Below are positions 56,201 through 64,000 of a stretch of DNA of 64,000 bases, piece by piece (position 1 is the first letter of the stretch; every line of letters starts with the position of its first letter). The position numbers and the translations under genes were made by a program. The notes beneath the pieces were generated by a model, which did no database searches, was not told the DNA's origin, and worked only from the letters and a program-made list of their open reading frames with translations. The DNA is from JACMQX01 sp040385105 (lineage in GTDB: Bacteria > Pseudomonadota > Gammaproteobacteria > Burkholderiales > Burkholderiaceae_C): assembly GCA_040385105.1 (NCBI GenBank), contig JAZKHY010000033.1, positions 1-64,000 of the forward strand, in the 5' to 3' direction.

Positions 56201-57099
56201 TGCCGCTGCAGATCAAGCTGCTGGCCGAGGCCGCCTTCATGGCTGCAAGCGCAGATGAGCCGGCGGAACAAAACTTCATCCGCAAGCATGCGCTGGCGTA
56301 CCAGGCCGAGCATGGCGGTGACCTTGAAACCGCTTCGCTGCGCGTCTTCGGCAATGCAGAAGGCGCCTACGGCTCCAACGTCAACAGCCTGGTGGACAAC
56401 AGCCGCTGGGAAGATGGCGACGAGCTGGCCGAGACCTACAGCCGCCGCAAGGGCTTTGCCTACGGCCGCGCCGGCCGGCCGATGCAGCAGGGCAAGCTGC
56501 TGCAAAGCGTGCTTGCAGGGGTGGACCTCGCCTACCAGAACCTCGACTCGGTCGAGCTCGGCGTGACCACGGTGGACACCTACTTCGACACGCTGGGCGG
56601 CATCAGCCGTGCGATCAAGCGCGCCAAGTCGGTGGAGCTGGGCCATGACGCCGAAGTGGCCCCGGTGTACATCGGCGACCAGACCCGCGACAGCAGCGGC
56701 GGCGGCACGGTACGCACGCTGACCGAGCAGGTCGCGCTTGAGACGCGCACCCGCATGCTCAACCCCAAGTGGTACGAAGGCATGCTCAAGCATGGCTACG
56801 AGGGTGTGCGCCAGATTGAAGTGCATGTGACCAACACCATGGGCTGGTCGGCCACGACCGGCCAGGTCCAGCCCTGGGTCTATGAGCAGCTGAGCGAGAC
56901 CTTCATGCTTGACCCCGAGATGCGCGAGCGTCTCGCCACATTGAACCCAACCGCCTCGGCCCGGGTTGCCAGCCGCCTGCTGGAAGCATCCGAGCGCAAG
57001 TTCTGGCAACCCTCGCCGCTGGTGCTTGAAGCACTGCGCCGCGCGGGTGAAGAGCTTGAAGACCGGCTTGAAGGCGTATACGAAGGAGCCCCCGCATGA
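53266..57099 (+). CDS. bchH: Magnesium chelatase subunit H
   Basis: A 1277-residue porphyrin-binding subunit of magnesium chelatase, which inserts Mg2+ into protoporphyrin IX with BchI and BchD (not in the window). It begins MPKLISAAESRSLLPAARVV and shows the CobN/BchH core, for example LVGGPAYNDAKSAEDMLARL, VLHFGTHGALEFMPGKQSGM and TVDTYFDTLGGISRAIKRAK. It starts 26 bases before the bchB stop in another frame and its end overlaps bchL by 4 bases. A low-complexity Ala/Lys segment at about residues 140-165 is a probable loop insertion. Confidence 0.97.
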   Translation: MPKLISAAESRSLLPAARVVLVTMDSHLASAAERANRTLRRTMPGLTLTVHAAAEWGDDAAALARCHDDIAGADIVIVTMLFMEDHFLPVLPALKARRDSCDAMVCAMSAAEVMKLTRMGKFSMDAPASGPMALLKRLRGKSGNDTASNKADASGKATAGAQQMKMLRRLPKILRFIPGTAQDVRAYFLTLQYWLAGSEDNVANMVQFLVDRYADGPRKALRGIAKIQAPVEYPEVGIYHPRMPARLSTTLADLPLVATTGKRGTVGVLLMRSYLLAGNTSHYDGVITALEARGMKVLPAFATGLDNRPAVEAFFMKDGRPAIDALVSLTGFSLVGGPAYNDAKSAEDMLARLDVPYLAVTPVEFQTLDQWGASPRGLLPVESTMMVAIPELDGATGSMVYGGRGSGKHIACTGCAHACRFENVAGTHDMHSCIERADALAGRVGKLVDLRRSERAGRKVAAVIFNFPPNAGNTGTAAFLSVFESLYNTMAAMAREGYTVDMPASVDDLRERIITGNAALYGAQANVHTRILTDDHVRREKHLKEIEAQWGPAPGKQQSDGSSLFVLGERFGNVFVGIQPAFGYEGDPMRLLFERGFAPTHAFSAFYRWLREDFCANAVLHFGTHGALEFMPGKQSGMSATCWPDRLIGDLPNLYLYASNNPSEGTIAKRRAAATLISYLTPPVAQAGLYKGLVDLKDTLERYRSLEPEAQAERDELSLMIQAQAAELDLADAEPAWGAASEASIARLNERVLEVEYTLIPYGLHIVGQAPSAAERTDLLLSCAEASHGTRPERAVVEALVAGHTPEQAIAACNAASDPQTIALLMELAATDELMAHDHEISGILHALDGKFLRPAPGGDLLRTPAILPTGRNLHGFDPFRIPSAYAVKDGARQAGRLLQKHMGDGHVFPETIAMVLWGTDNLKSEGGPIAQALSLMGARPRFDSYGRLAGAELMTLAELGRPRIDVIITLSGIFRDLLPLQIKLLAEAAFMAASADEPAEQNFIRKHALAYQAEHGGDLETASLRVFGNAEGAYGSNVNSLVDNSRWEDGDELAETYSRRKGFAYGRAGRPMQQGKLLQSVLAGVDLAYQNLDSVELGVTTVDTYFDTLGGISRAIKRAKSVELGHDAEVAPVYIGDQTRDSSGGGTVRTLTEQVALETRTRMLNPKWYEGMLKHGYEGVRQIEVHVTNTMGWSATTGQVQPWVYEQLSETFMLDPEMRERLATLNPTASARVASRLLEASERKFWQPSPLVLEALRRAGEELEDRLEGVYEGAPA

Positions 57100-58016
57100 G
57101 TATGACCACTGTCCCTTTCCCTGACATCAAGCGCCCCGGTGCGCGCGTCATGCGGGAAGACGGGGAGGGCAGCCTGCAGGTGCAGCTCGACCCGAACCTG
57201 AAGATCGGCAATGCCAAGGTGTTTGCCATCTACGGCAAGGGCGGCATCGGCAAGAGCACGACCTCGTCCAACCTGTCGGCCGCTTTCTCGCTCATGGGCA
57301 AGCGGGTGCTGCAGATCGGCTGCGACCCCAAGCACGACTCCACCTTCACCCTGACCAAGAAGATGCTTCCCACCGTCATCGACGTGCTCGAAACCGTGGA
57401 CTTCCATGCCGAGGAGCTGCGGGTGGAGGACTTCGTGTTCCCGGGCTTCAACGGCGTGATGTGCGTGGAAGCCGGCGGCCCGCCCGCCGGCACCGGCTGC
57501 GGCGGCTATGTGGTCGGCCAGACCGTCAAGCTCCTGAAAGAACACCACCTGCTGGAAGACACCGACGTCGTGATCTTCGACGTGCTGGGCGATGTGGTCT
57601 GCGGCGGCTTTGCCGCGCCGCTGCAGCACGCCGACCGCGCGCTGATCGTCACCGCCAACGACTTCGACTCGATCTTCGCGATGAACCGCATCGTGCAGGC
57701 CATCGGCGCCAAGGCCAAGAACTACAACGTCCGCCTGGGCGGCGTCATTGCCAACCGCAGCAAGGACACCGACCAGATCGACAAGTACAACAACCAGATC
57801 GGCCTGAAGCTGGCCGCGCACTTCCCGGACCTGGACGTCATCCGGCGCAGCCGCCTGAAGAAGTCCACCCTGTTCGAGATGGAAGACTCGCCCGAGCTGG
57901 ACGCCGTCAAGAAGGAATACATGCGGCTGGCCGCGTCGCTGTGGCTGGGCACAGACCCCCTGAACGCCGTGCCGATGAAAGACCGCGACATTTTCGACCT
58001 GCTTGGCTTTGACTGA
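57096..58016 (+). CDS. bchL: Light-independent protochlorophyllide reductase iron-sulfur ATP-binding protein
   Basis: A 306-residue NifH-like ATPase that passes electrons to BchNB. The Walker A loop GKGGIGKSTTSSNLSAAF is at about residues 47-64, and the Cys that bridge the 4Fe-4S cluster of the dimer are in GTGCGGYVVGQ and LGDVVCGGFAAPL. The start MSMTTVPFPDIKRP overlaps the bchH stop by 4 bases, and bchM follows after 5 bases. Confidence 0.98.
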   Translation: MSMTTVPFPDIKRPGARVMREDGEGSLQVQLDPNLKIGNAKVFAIYGKGGIGKSTTSSNLSAAFSLMGKRVLQIGCDPKHDSTFTLTKKMLPTVIDVLETVDFHAEELRVEDFVFPGFNGVMCVEAGGPPAGTGCGGYVVGQTVKLLKEHHLLEDTDVVIFDVLGDVVCGGFAAPLQHADRALIVTANDFDSIFAMNRIVQAIGAKAKNYNVRLGGVIANRSKDTDQIDKYNNQIGLKLAAHFPDLDVIRRSRLKKSTLFEMEDSPELDAVKKEYMRLAASLWLGTDPLNAVPMKDRDIFDLLGFD

Positions 58017-58021
58017 ACACC

Positions 58022-58735
58022 ATGACACACATCACCTACCAGGAACGGCGCGGCGAGATCGAAACCTATTTCGACCGCACGGCCGTACAGGCATGGGCCC
58101 GCCTGACCTCTGACGCGCCGGTCGGCCGCATCCGCGCCACCGTGCGCGCCGGCCGCGACCGCATGCGCGACACGCTGCTGGGCTGGCTGCCGGAAGACAT
58201 GCAGGGCGTGCGCCTGCTGGACGCCGGCTGCGGCACGGGTGCCCTGGCCGTCGAAGCGGCGCTGCGCGGCGCCGATGTGCTGGCCATCGACCTGTCGCCC
58301 ACCCTGGTGGACCTGGCGCGCGAACGCCTGCCCGAGCGCCTGGCCTGCGGCCGCGGCCCCGGCCGCATCGACTTCCGCAGCGGCGACATGCTCGACCCGG
58401 CACTGGGCGAATTCGACTTTGTTGTCGGCATGGACTCGCTGATCCACTATGAGGCGCCAGACGCCGTGCGCGTGCTGGCCGGGCTGGCGCGGCGCACCAG
58501 CTGTGCCATGTTCTTCACCTATGCGCCGAGCAACCCGCTGCTGGCCACGATGCATGCGGCCGGCAAATTCTTCCCGCGTGGCGACAGGGCACCGTCCATC
58601 GTTCCCGTCGCGGGCACGAAGCTGCACCGGCTGCTCGCCGCCGAGCCGCAACTCAAGGACTGGACGCCCGGCCGCACCGAGCGCGTGTCCAGCGGCTTCT
58701 ACACCTCGCAGGCCATGGAGCTCGTCTCCGGATGA
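58022..58735 (+). CDS. bchM: Magnesium protoporphyrin IX methyltransferase
   Basis: A 237-residue SAM-dependent enzyme that methylates the C13 propionate of Mg-protoporphyrin IX. The SAM-binding motif is VRLLDAGCGTGALAVEAALRG at about residues 61-81, and DFVVGMDSLIHYE follows. N-terminal EIETYFDRTAVQAWARLTSD is typical of BchM. Its stop overlaps lhaA by 4 bases. Confidence 0.96.
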   Translation: MTHITYQERRGEIETYFDRTAVQAWARLTSDAPVGRIRATVRAGRDRMRDTLLGWLPEDMQGVRLLDAGCGTGALAVEAALRGADVLAIDLSPTLVDLARERLPERLACGRGPGRIDFRSGDMLDPALGEFDFVVGMDSLIHYEAPDAVRVLAGLARRTSCAMFFTYAPSNPLLATMHAAGKFFPRGDRAPSIVPVAGTKLHRLLAAEPQLKDWTPGRTERVSSGFYTSQAMELVSG

Positions 58736-60180
58736 ATCCTGTCAGCCGCATCAACCACAACCTGGCGCGCCAGTGGGCGCGGGTGGGCACGCGCTTCCTG
58801 CCGTTTGCCGATGCGGCGACCAAAGAGTTGCCGATGGGACGCCTGCTGCGCCTGTCGCTGTTCCAGGTGTCGGTCGGCATGGCCATGGCGCTGCTCAACG
58901 GCACGCTGAACCGGGTGATGATCGTCGAGCTCAACGTCGCTGCATGGCTTGTCGCGATGATGGTGGCGCTGCCGCTGGTGTTCGCGCCGCTGCGGGCCCT
59001 CATGGGTTTCCGCTCTGACACACACCGCTCGGCCCTCGGCTGGAAGCGGGTTCCCTATATCTGGATGGGCAGCCTGCTGCAGTTCGGCGGCCTGGCCATC
59101 ATGCCGTTTGCACTGCTCGTGCTCTCGGGCGACACGCATGGCCCGGCGATCTTCGGCCAGATCGGCGCGGCGCTGGCTTTCCTGCTGGTGGGCGCCGGGC
59201 TGCACCTGACCCAGACCGCCGGCCTTGCCCTTGCAACCGACCTTGCGCCAGCCGAGTCGCGCCCGCGCGTCGTCGCGATGCTGTACGTGATGCTGCTGCT
59301 CGGCATGGTGGCCAGCTCGGTCGTGTTCGGTGCGCTGCTGGCCGACTTCAGGCAGGTCAAGCTGATCCAGGTGATCCAGGGCGCTGCGCTGCTGACGATG
59401 GTGTTGAACATGGTCGCCCTCTGGAAGCAGGAGGCACGCGACCCCTCGCGCACCGCATCCCGGCCTGGTGAAGCCCGGCCGAAATTCCGCGACTCCTGGC
59501 GCGCCTTCACCCGGGGCGGGCGGGCCAGCCGCCTGCTCGTCACCGTGGGGCTGGGCACGGCAGCCTTCAGCATGCAGGACATCCTGCTGGAGCCCTATGG
59601 CGGGCAGATCATGAACCTGCCGGTAGGCGCGACCTCTTCCCTTACCGCGCTGATGGCGGGCGGCGCATTAGCCGCCTTTGCGCTGGCTTCGCGCTGGCTG
59701 CACCACGGCGGCGACCCGTACCGCCTGGCGGCCATGGGCGCGCTGGCCGGCGTTGCGGGTTTTGCAGCCGTCATCTTTGCCGACCCGATGCGCTCGGCCA
59801 TGCTGTTCCGCTTCGGCACCATCTTCATCGGCTTTGGCGGCGGCCTGTTCTCGGTAGCCACATTGACCGCAGCCATGGGCCTGCAGAACGACGACCACAA
59901 CGGCCTGGCCCTCGGCGCATGGGGCGCGGTGCAGGCCACAGCCGCCGGCATCGCCATCGCCATCGGCGGTGGCCTGCGCGACGTGATTTCGGCGCTGGCA
60001 GAGCAGGGCGCACTGGGCACTGCCCTGATGTCTCCGTCAGTCGGCTACAGCTTTGTCTATCACCTCGAAATCGTTTTGTTGTTCGCCACCCTGGTGGCAT
60101 TGGGCCCGCTGGTGCGTCATTCAACGCAACCGCGCCAGCAGGTTCCAGCGAAGTTCGGCCTGGCAGACATGCCGGGCTAG
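58732..60180 (+). CDS. lhaA: Light-harvesting complex assembly protein LhaA (BCD family)
   Basis: A 482-residue inner-membrane protein with about 12 membrane segments, needed for LH1 assembly in Rhodobacter. Family signs are NGTLNRVMIVELNVAAWLVA and ALPLVFAPLRALMGFRSDTH, then GWKRVPYIWMGSLLQFGGLA. Its length is a little above usual, with a Ser/Arg/Pro-rich cytoplasmic loop near residues 235-255. It is a paralogue of the bch2-like gene at 40307 and is followed by puhA after 29 bases. Confidence 0.96.
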   Translation: MNPVSRINHNLARQWARVGTRFLPFADAATKELPMGRLLRLSLFQVSVGMAMALLNGTLNRVMIVELNVAAWLVAMMVALPLVFAPLRALMGFRSDTHRSALGWKRVPYIWMGSLLQFGGLAIMPFALLVLSGDTHGPAIFGQIGAALAFLLVGAGLHLTQTAGLALATDLAPAESRPRVVAMLYVMLLLGMVASSVVFGALLADFRQVKLIQVIQGAALLTMVLNMVALWKQEARDPSRTASRPGEARPKFRDSWRAFTRGGRASRLLVTVGLGTAAFSMQDILLEPYGGQIMNLPVGATSSLTALMAGGALAAFALASRWLHHGGDPYRLAAMGALAGVAGFAAVIFADPMRSAMLFRFGTIFIGFGGGLFSVATLTAAMGLQNDDHNGLALGAWGAVQATAAGIAIAIGGGLRDVISALAEQGALGTALMSPSVGYSFVYHLEIVLLFATLVALGPLVRHSTQPRQQVPAKFGLADMPG

Positions 60181-60209
60181 TTGCGTACTGGATTTACAGG
60201 AGAGCGCTT

Positions 60210-60974
60210 ATGGAAACCGGAGCCATCACAGGTTATATCGACGTCGCGCAGATCGCGCTGTACGTGTTCTGGGTATTTTTTGCAGGCCTGATCTACTACC
60301 TGCTGCAGGAGAACAAGCGCGAGGGCTATCCGCTGGAGTCCGAGCGCTCGGCCCATGTCCGCGTGCAGGGCTGGCCACCCATCCCCAGCCCCAAGACTTA
60401 CCTGCTGCGCGACGGCAGCACCCGCACCGTGCCCAACAGCAACAAGTCGGCGCAGGGCCTGGCGGCCGTGCCTGCCGGCAACTGGCTGGGCGCACCGCTG
60501 GTGCCCACCGGCAACCCGATGCTTGACGGCGTTGGCCCAGGCGCCTGGGCAGACCGGCCCGACGTCGCGGACACGACCCTGGAAGGAGACATCAAGATCG
60601 TGCCGCTGCGGGTGGCAGCAGACTTTGACGTGGCCTCCGGCGACCCGGACCCACGCGGCATGACGGTGATCGGCGATGACGGCAAGGCCGGCGGCAAGGT
60701 CGTGGACGTCTGGGTGGACCGCTCGGAAATGCTGTTCCGCTACCTGGAACTTGAGGTGGCCGGCAGTGCGCGCCGTGTGCTGCTGCCGATCAACTTCACC
60801 CGCATCGATGCGCAGCGGGTCCGCGTCAAGTCGATCCTCGGCAGCCAGTTTGCAGAGGTGCCCGGCACCGCCAACCCGGACCAGGTCACGCTGCTGGAAG
60901 AAGAGAAGATCATGGCCTACTACGGCGGCGGCGTGCTGTACGCCACGCCGGCCCGCCAGGAGCCCTTCCTGTGA
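60210..60974 (+). CDS. puhA: Photosynthetic reaction centre H subunit
   Basis: A 254-residue subunit that caps the cytoplasmic side of the reaction centre and helps pass protons to the quinone. One membrane segment (IDVAQIALYVFWVFFAGLIY, residues about 9-28) leads to a PRC-barrel domain with WVDRSEMLFRYLELEVAGSA and the C-terminal EEEKIMAYYGGGVLYATPAR. An AGGAG ribosome site precedes the ATG at 60210. puhB overlaps it by 4 bases. Confidence 0.97.
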   Translation: METGAITGYIDVAQIALYVFWVFFAGLIYYLLQENKREGYPLESERSAHVRVQGWPPIPSPKTYLLRDGSTRTVPNSNKSAQGLAAVPAGNWLGAPLVPTGNPMLDGVGPGAWADRPDVADTTLEGDIKIVPLRVAADFDVASGDPDPRGMTVIGDDGKAGGKVVDVWVDRSEMLFRYLELEVAGSARRVLLPINFTRIDAQRVRVKSILGSQFAEVPGTANPDQVTLLEEEKIMAYYGGGVLYATPARQEPFL

Positions 60975-61669
60975 ACGCCCCGGTCCAGCACGAACACGAG
61001 TTCGAGGCAGAGCATGGCCTGCCCGAGCCGCTGCCGCCAGGCGAGCGCATCCTCTGGCAGGGCGCGCCCGACTGGCGCACATTGGCCGTGCAGGTGATGC
61101 GGGTGCGCACGCTGGCCATCTACTTTGCGCTGATGCTGCTGTGGCGCGTCAGCACGGTGCTGTATGACGGCGGCGGTGTTGCATCTGCAGCGCTGTCACT
61201 TGCCGTGTTGTTGCCGCTGTCCCTGGTCGCGCTCGGATTGCTGTCGCTGATGGCCTGGCTCACCAGCCGCACCACCGTGTACACACTGACCGACCGGCGC
61301 GTCGTGATGCGCGTGGGCATTGTGCTGAGCGTGACGTTCAACCTGCCGTACCGCAAGATTGCATCGGCCGGACTGCGTGCCAACAATGACGGCACAGGCG
61401 ACATCGCCCTCACCCTCGCACAGGACGAGCAGATCGCCTACCTGCACCTGTGGCCGCATGCACGGCCGTGGCGCGTCAAGCACACGGAACCCATGCTGCG
61501 CGGCATACCGGACGCCATGCGGGTCGGGGAGCTGCTGACAACAGCGATCAGCGCCGCAGCCGCCGGCGAAGGCACCGTCGTGCCGGGTTCACCACTGCGC
61601 ACGGCCGCCAACGACCATCACGCAGGACTGCAACCGGGCTCTGCCAACGCCGGCCCGGTGGCGGCATGA
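60971..61669 (+). CDS. puhB: Photosynthetic complex assembly protein PuhB
   Basis: A 232-residue membrane protein with a PH-like domain, needed for reaction centre assembly. It starts with GTG at 60971, overlapping the puhA stop (GTGA). The N-terminal part has LPPGERILWQGAPDWRTLAV and two to three membrane segments (TLAIYFALMLLWRVSTVL, LSLAVLLPLSLVALGLLSL), then TVYTLTDRRVVMRVGIVLSV. It overlaps puhC by 4 bases. Confidence 0.94.
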   Translation: MNAPVQHEHEFEAEHGLPEPLPPGERILWQGAPDWRTLAVQVMRVRTLAIYFALMLLWRVSTVLYDGGGVASAALSLAVLLPLSLVALGLLSLMAWLTSRTTVYTLTDRRVVMRVGIVLSVTFNLPYRKIASAGLRANNDGTGDIALTLAQDEQIAYLHLWPHARPWRVKHTEPMLRGIPDAMRVGELLTTAISAAAAGEGTVVPGSPLRTAANDHHAGLQPGSANAGPVAA

Positions 61670-62130
61670 CAGCCATGAGCGGGCAGACCTTCACCCCCGG
61701 CCTGCAACGCGTGCCGCTGCTGGCGGCAGGCGCGCTGGTGGTGCTGTCTATCGTGGCCGTTTCGGCGGTGCGGATGACCGGCGTGGGCAAGGTCACCGTG
61801 CCTGACGCCGCATCGGTGACGATGCGCGAATTCCTGTTTGAAGACCGCAGCGACGGCAGCATCGCCATCATCGATGCGCGCAGCAGGCAGCAGGTGGACA
61901 CCGTCGCGCCCGCCAGCAACGGCTTCCTGCGCGGCACCATGCGGGGCCTGGCGCGCGAGCGCAAGCGCATGGGCATCGGGCCCGAGCTGCCCTTCCAGAT
62001 GATTGGCCGCGCCGACGGGCGGCTCACACTCGTGGACCCCGGCACCGGCCGCCGGGTTGACCTTGAATCGTTCGGCCCAAGGAATGCTGCGGTGTTCGCG
62101 AAGCTGATGGCCATACCGCCAAAACCCTGA
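61666..62130 (+). CDS. puhC: Photosynthetic complex assembly protein PuhC
   Basis: A 154-residue protein with one N-terminal membrane segment (VPLLAAGALVVLSIVAVSAV, about residues 16-35) and a periplasmic domain with RDGSIAIIDARS-like sequence (DRSDGSIAIIDARSRQQVD) and FLRGTMRGLARERKRMGI. It matches PuhC, which helps RC-LH1 organisation in Rhodobacter. The ATG at 61666 overlaps the puhB stop; 61675 is also possible. Confidence 0.93.
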   Translation: MTAMSGQTFTPGLQRVPLLAAGALVVLSIVAVSAVRMTGVGKVTVPDAASVTMREFLFEDRSDGSIAIIDARSRQQVDTVAPASNGFLRGTMRGLARERKRMGIGPELPFQMIGRADGRLTLVDPGTGRRVDLESFGPRNAAVFAKLMAIPPKP

Positions 62131-62159
62131 GCTGACGAACCAACCGAGCGGAACCTGTC

Positions 62160-63239
62160 ATGACAGAAGCCACCATCACCGCACCCGCAGCCGCAGTCGT
62201 GCCCAACGAAGCCACCGGCACCGCATTGAAGAACACGATGCTCACGCCGCGGTTCTACACCACTGACTTCAAGGCCATGGACCGCATCAATATCGAGTCG
62301 ATCCGGCCGCAATGGGATGCGCTGATGGACGAGTTCCGCGCCGACTCCAACACCGACCACTTCCAGCGCCCGCCCGAGATGGTGGGCAACTACTCTTCGC
62401 TCCCGCCGGCGTTGCACAAGGAGTTTCTCGACTTCCTGATCAGCTCTGTCACCTCCGAATTCTCGGGCTGTGTGCTGTATGCAGAAATCAAGAAGCGGGT
62501 GACCAACCCGGACATCAAGGAGCTGATGGGCCTGATGGCGCGCGACGAGAGCCGCCATGCCGGCTTCATCAACCAGTGGCTGAAGGACTTTGGCGTGGGC
62601 GTGGACCTGGGCTTCCTGGCCAGGGCCAAGAAGTACACCTACTTCCGGCCGAAGTTCATCTTCTATGCCACCTACCTGTCAGAAAAGATTGGCTACGCGC
62701 GCTACATCGCCATCTACCGCCAGGTCGAGAAGCACCCGGAACTGTGCTTCCACCCGATCTTCAAATGGTTCGAGCGCTGGTGCAATGACGAATTCCGCCA
62801 CGGCGAGGCCTTTGCGCTGCTGATGCGCGCCAACCCGCACCTGCTCAAGGGCCACAACAAGCTGTGGATCCGCTTCTTCGTGCTGGCCGTCTATGCCACC
62901 ATGTATGTGCGCGACCATACCCGCCCCGAGATGCATGCGGCCATGGGCATGGACCCGACGGAATACGACTACCAGGTGTTCCGCATCACGTCGGAGATCA
63001 CCCGCCAGGTGTTCCCGCTGACGCTCAACATCGACGACCCGCGCTTTCGCGCCGGCCTTGAGCGGCTGCGCCACCTCTCGCTGGCGATGGAAGCGGCGGC
63101 TGCGCAAGGCGGCGTCATCGGCAACCTGAAAAAGCTTGGTCTCGGGCTGGCCGCAGGCCTGACATTTGTGCGCCTGTATTGCCTGCCCGCCCACCATCAC
63201 GACCTGCCCCAGGACATGCGCGTCGCGCCTGCCTGGTGA
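62160..63239 (+). CDS. acsF: Aerobic magnesium-protoporphyrin IX monomethyl ester cyclase
   Basis: A 359-residue diiron oxygenase that forms ring E of bacteriochlorophyll using oxygen. The metal ligands appear in SEFSGCVLYAEIKKR, ARDESRHAGFINQWL and CNDEFRHGEAFALLM, which are the E...DExxH pattern of AcsF. The N terminus has about 25 poorly conserved Ala-rich residues. It lies 29 bases after puhC. AcsF rather than the oxygen-independent BchE in this cluster fits synthesis under air. Confidence 0.97.
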   Translation: MTEATITAPAAAVVPNEATGTALKNTMLTPRFYTTDFKAMDRINIESIRPQWDALMDEFRADSNTDHFQRPPEMVGNYSSLPPALHKEFLDFLISSVTSEFSGCVLYAEIKKRVTNPDIKELMGLMARDESRHAGFINQWLKDFGVGVDLGFLARAKKYTYFRPKFIFYATYLSEKIGYARYIAIYRQVEKHPELCFHPIFKWFERWCNDEFRHGEAFALLMRANPHLLKGHNKLWIRFFVLAVYATMYVRDHTRPEMHAAMGMDPTEYDYQVFRITSEITRQVFPLTLNIDDPRFRAGLERLRHLSLAMEAAAAQGGVIGNLKKLGLGLAAGLTFVRLYCLPAHHHDLPQDMRVAPAW

Positions 63240-63286
63240 GCTGACGACCGGATCCGGATCAACCCGCCCCCGACCGCGCCCGTGCC

Positions 63287-64000
63287 ATGACCCTGATGCA
63301 GTACGCGCTGCCTGTCCTCTACACCCTGTTCATCTGGTGGTTCAGCACGGGCGTGATCCTGTACCTGGTGGGCATGCCGCGCTGGACTTTCAAATGGACC
63401 ATGGTCGGCGCCACGTTCTTCCTGCTGCTGTCCATCCTAGGTCTGTATGTCACAGGTAAGGACACCCGCGTCACCGGCGCCTACCTGGCCTTCACCTGCG
63501 CGCTGATGGTGTGGGCCTGGCAGGAGGTCGCATTCCTGCTGGGCTATGTCACAGGCGCAAGGCGCCAGGCCTGCCCGCCGGAAGCGACAGGCTGGCGCCG
63601 TACCGGCTTCGCGCTGCAGGCGATCCTGCACCATGAACTCGCGCTGGTCGTGCTCGGCGGCGCAGTCATCGCAGCCACCTGGGACGCGCCCAACCAGACC
63701 GGACTGTGGACGTTCAGCGTGCTGTGGGTGATGCGCCTGAGCGCCAAGCTCAACGTGTTCCTGGGCGTGCGCAACCTGAGTGAATCCTTCCTGCCGGCGC
63801 ATCTCAAGTACATCCACACCTACTTCAGGCGCAAGGCGATGAACCCGCTGTTCCCGCTGTCCGTCATCTTTGGTTCGGCTGTAGCCTGGATGCTGTGGGG
63901 CAACGCCACGGCCGACGGCATCATGGCCTTCGAAGCCACCTCTCTCGCATTCGCCGCCACCTTGCTATCGCTGGCTGTGCTGGAGCACTGGTTCATGGTG
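63287..64000 (+). CDS. puhE: Photosynthetic complex assembly protein PuhE, cut by window edge
   Basis: The first 238 codons of a membrane protein of the PuhE family (DUF3623), needed for normal photosystem assembly. It has about eight membrane segments; conserved sequences are QYALPVLYTLFIWWFSTGVI, RWTFKWTMVGATFFLLLSIL, MRLSAKLNVFLGVRNLSESF and LPAHLKYIHTYFRRKAMNPL. The end is cut by the window edge only. It starts 47 bases after acsF. Confidence 0.95.
   Translation, partial: MTLMQYALPVLYTLFIWWFSTGVILYLVGMPRWTFKWTMVGATFFLLLSILGLYVTGKDTRVTGAYLAFTCALMVWAWQEVAFLLGYVTGARRQACPPEATGWRRTGFALQAILHHELALVVLGGAVIAATWDAPNQTGLWTFSVLWVMRLSAKLNVFLGVRNLSESFLPAHLKYIHTYFRRKAMNPLFPLSVIFGSAVAWMLWGNATADGIMAFEATSLAFAATLLSLAVLEHWFMV

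Noticed and set aside
55039..57009. A long - strand open frame opposite bchH
   Set aside because: BchH on the + strand is continuous and conserved; the reverse frame has no recognisable domain.

Overview
The window is GC-rich, densely coding chromosomal DNA from a betaproteobacterium of the order Burkholderiales, most like Comamonadaceae (Rhodoferax/Limnohabitans/Rubrivivax-type). The evidence is gene order (exbB-exbD-leuS, bamE/fur, hprK-ptsN-hpf), the proteins themselves, and a photosynthesis gene cluster that fills the right-hand 27 kb. I see no insertion sequence, tRNA, rRNA or CRISPR array. leuS is cut by the left edge and puhE by the right edge.

Left part (1-38 kb), housekeeping and transport. 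1-6 kb: leuS, an ExbB/ExbD pair, dapB, an unusually long BamE-type lipoprotein, fur, hprK, ptsN and hpf. 6-13.3 kb: an NAD salvage operon (pncA, pncB, nadE, nadM-Nudix, then an MFS transporter) read leftwards from a double palindromic operator, with its Nudix-type repressor gene nrtR divergent. 13.4-15.8 kb: a patatin-like protein and a CorA transporter. 15.8-20.9 kb: a TRAP transporter operon with a variant type II dehydroquinase and a divergent IclR regulator. 20.9-26.5 kb: MTA/SAH nucleosidase, fadD and the three pnt transhydrogenase genes, with a REP-like inverted pair before fadD. 26.6-31.8 kb: an ExbB-ExbD-ExbD-TPR operon, a Nudix hydrolase and a proline-rich TonB-like protein. 31.8-35.3 kb: mnmA, a small hypothetical, ssb and an MFS transporter. 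35.3-37.9 kb: cbbR, a RuBisCO small subunit gene with no large subunit gene beside it, and fructose bisphosphatase.

Right part (38-64 kb), phototrophy. A HiPIP gene comes first. A leftward operon bchG-bch2-bchP-tspO-small membrane protein makes and finishes bacteriochlorophyll a. A regulatory block follows: ppsR2-bphP rightwards, facing ppaA-ppsR1-bphO leftwards. The rightward superoperon bchF-bchN-bchB-bchH-bchL-bchM-lhaA-puhA-puhB-puhC-acsF-puhE then runs to the window end, with many 4-base stop/start overlaps. The ring-E cyclase present is the oxygen-dependent AcsF, so the organism can make bacteriochlorophyll aerobically. Two promoters (bchF and probably bchG) carry TGT-N12-ACA type palindromes whose right half is the -35 element TTGACA, as expected for PpsR repression. 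BphP, its biliverdin supplier BphO, two PpsR paralogues and the PpaA/AerR antirepressor together make a light- and redox-responsive switch for the cluster.

The observations most worth following are the orphan cbbS, the PpsR2 paralogue that has lost the end of its DNA-recognition helix and its regulatory cysteine, the kinase-less bacteriophytochrome beside it, and the altered dehydroquinase in the TRAP operon.
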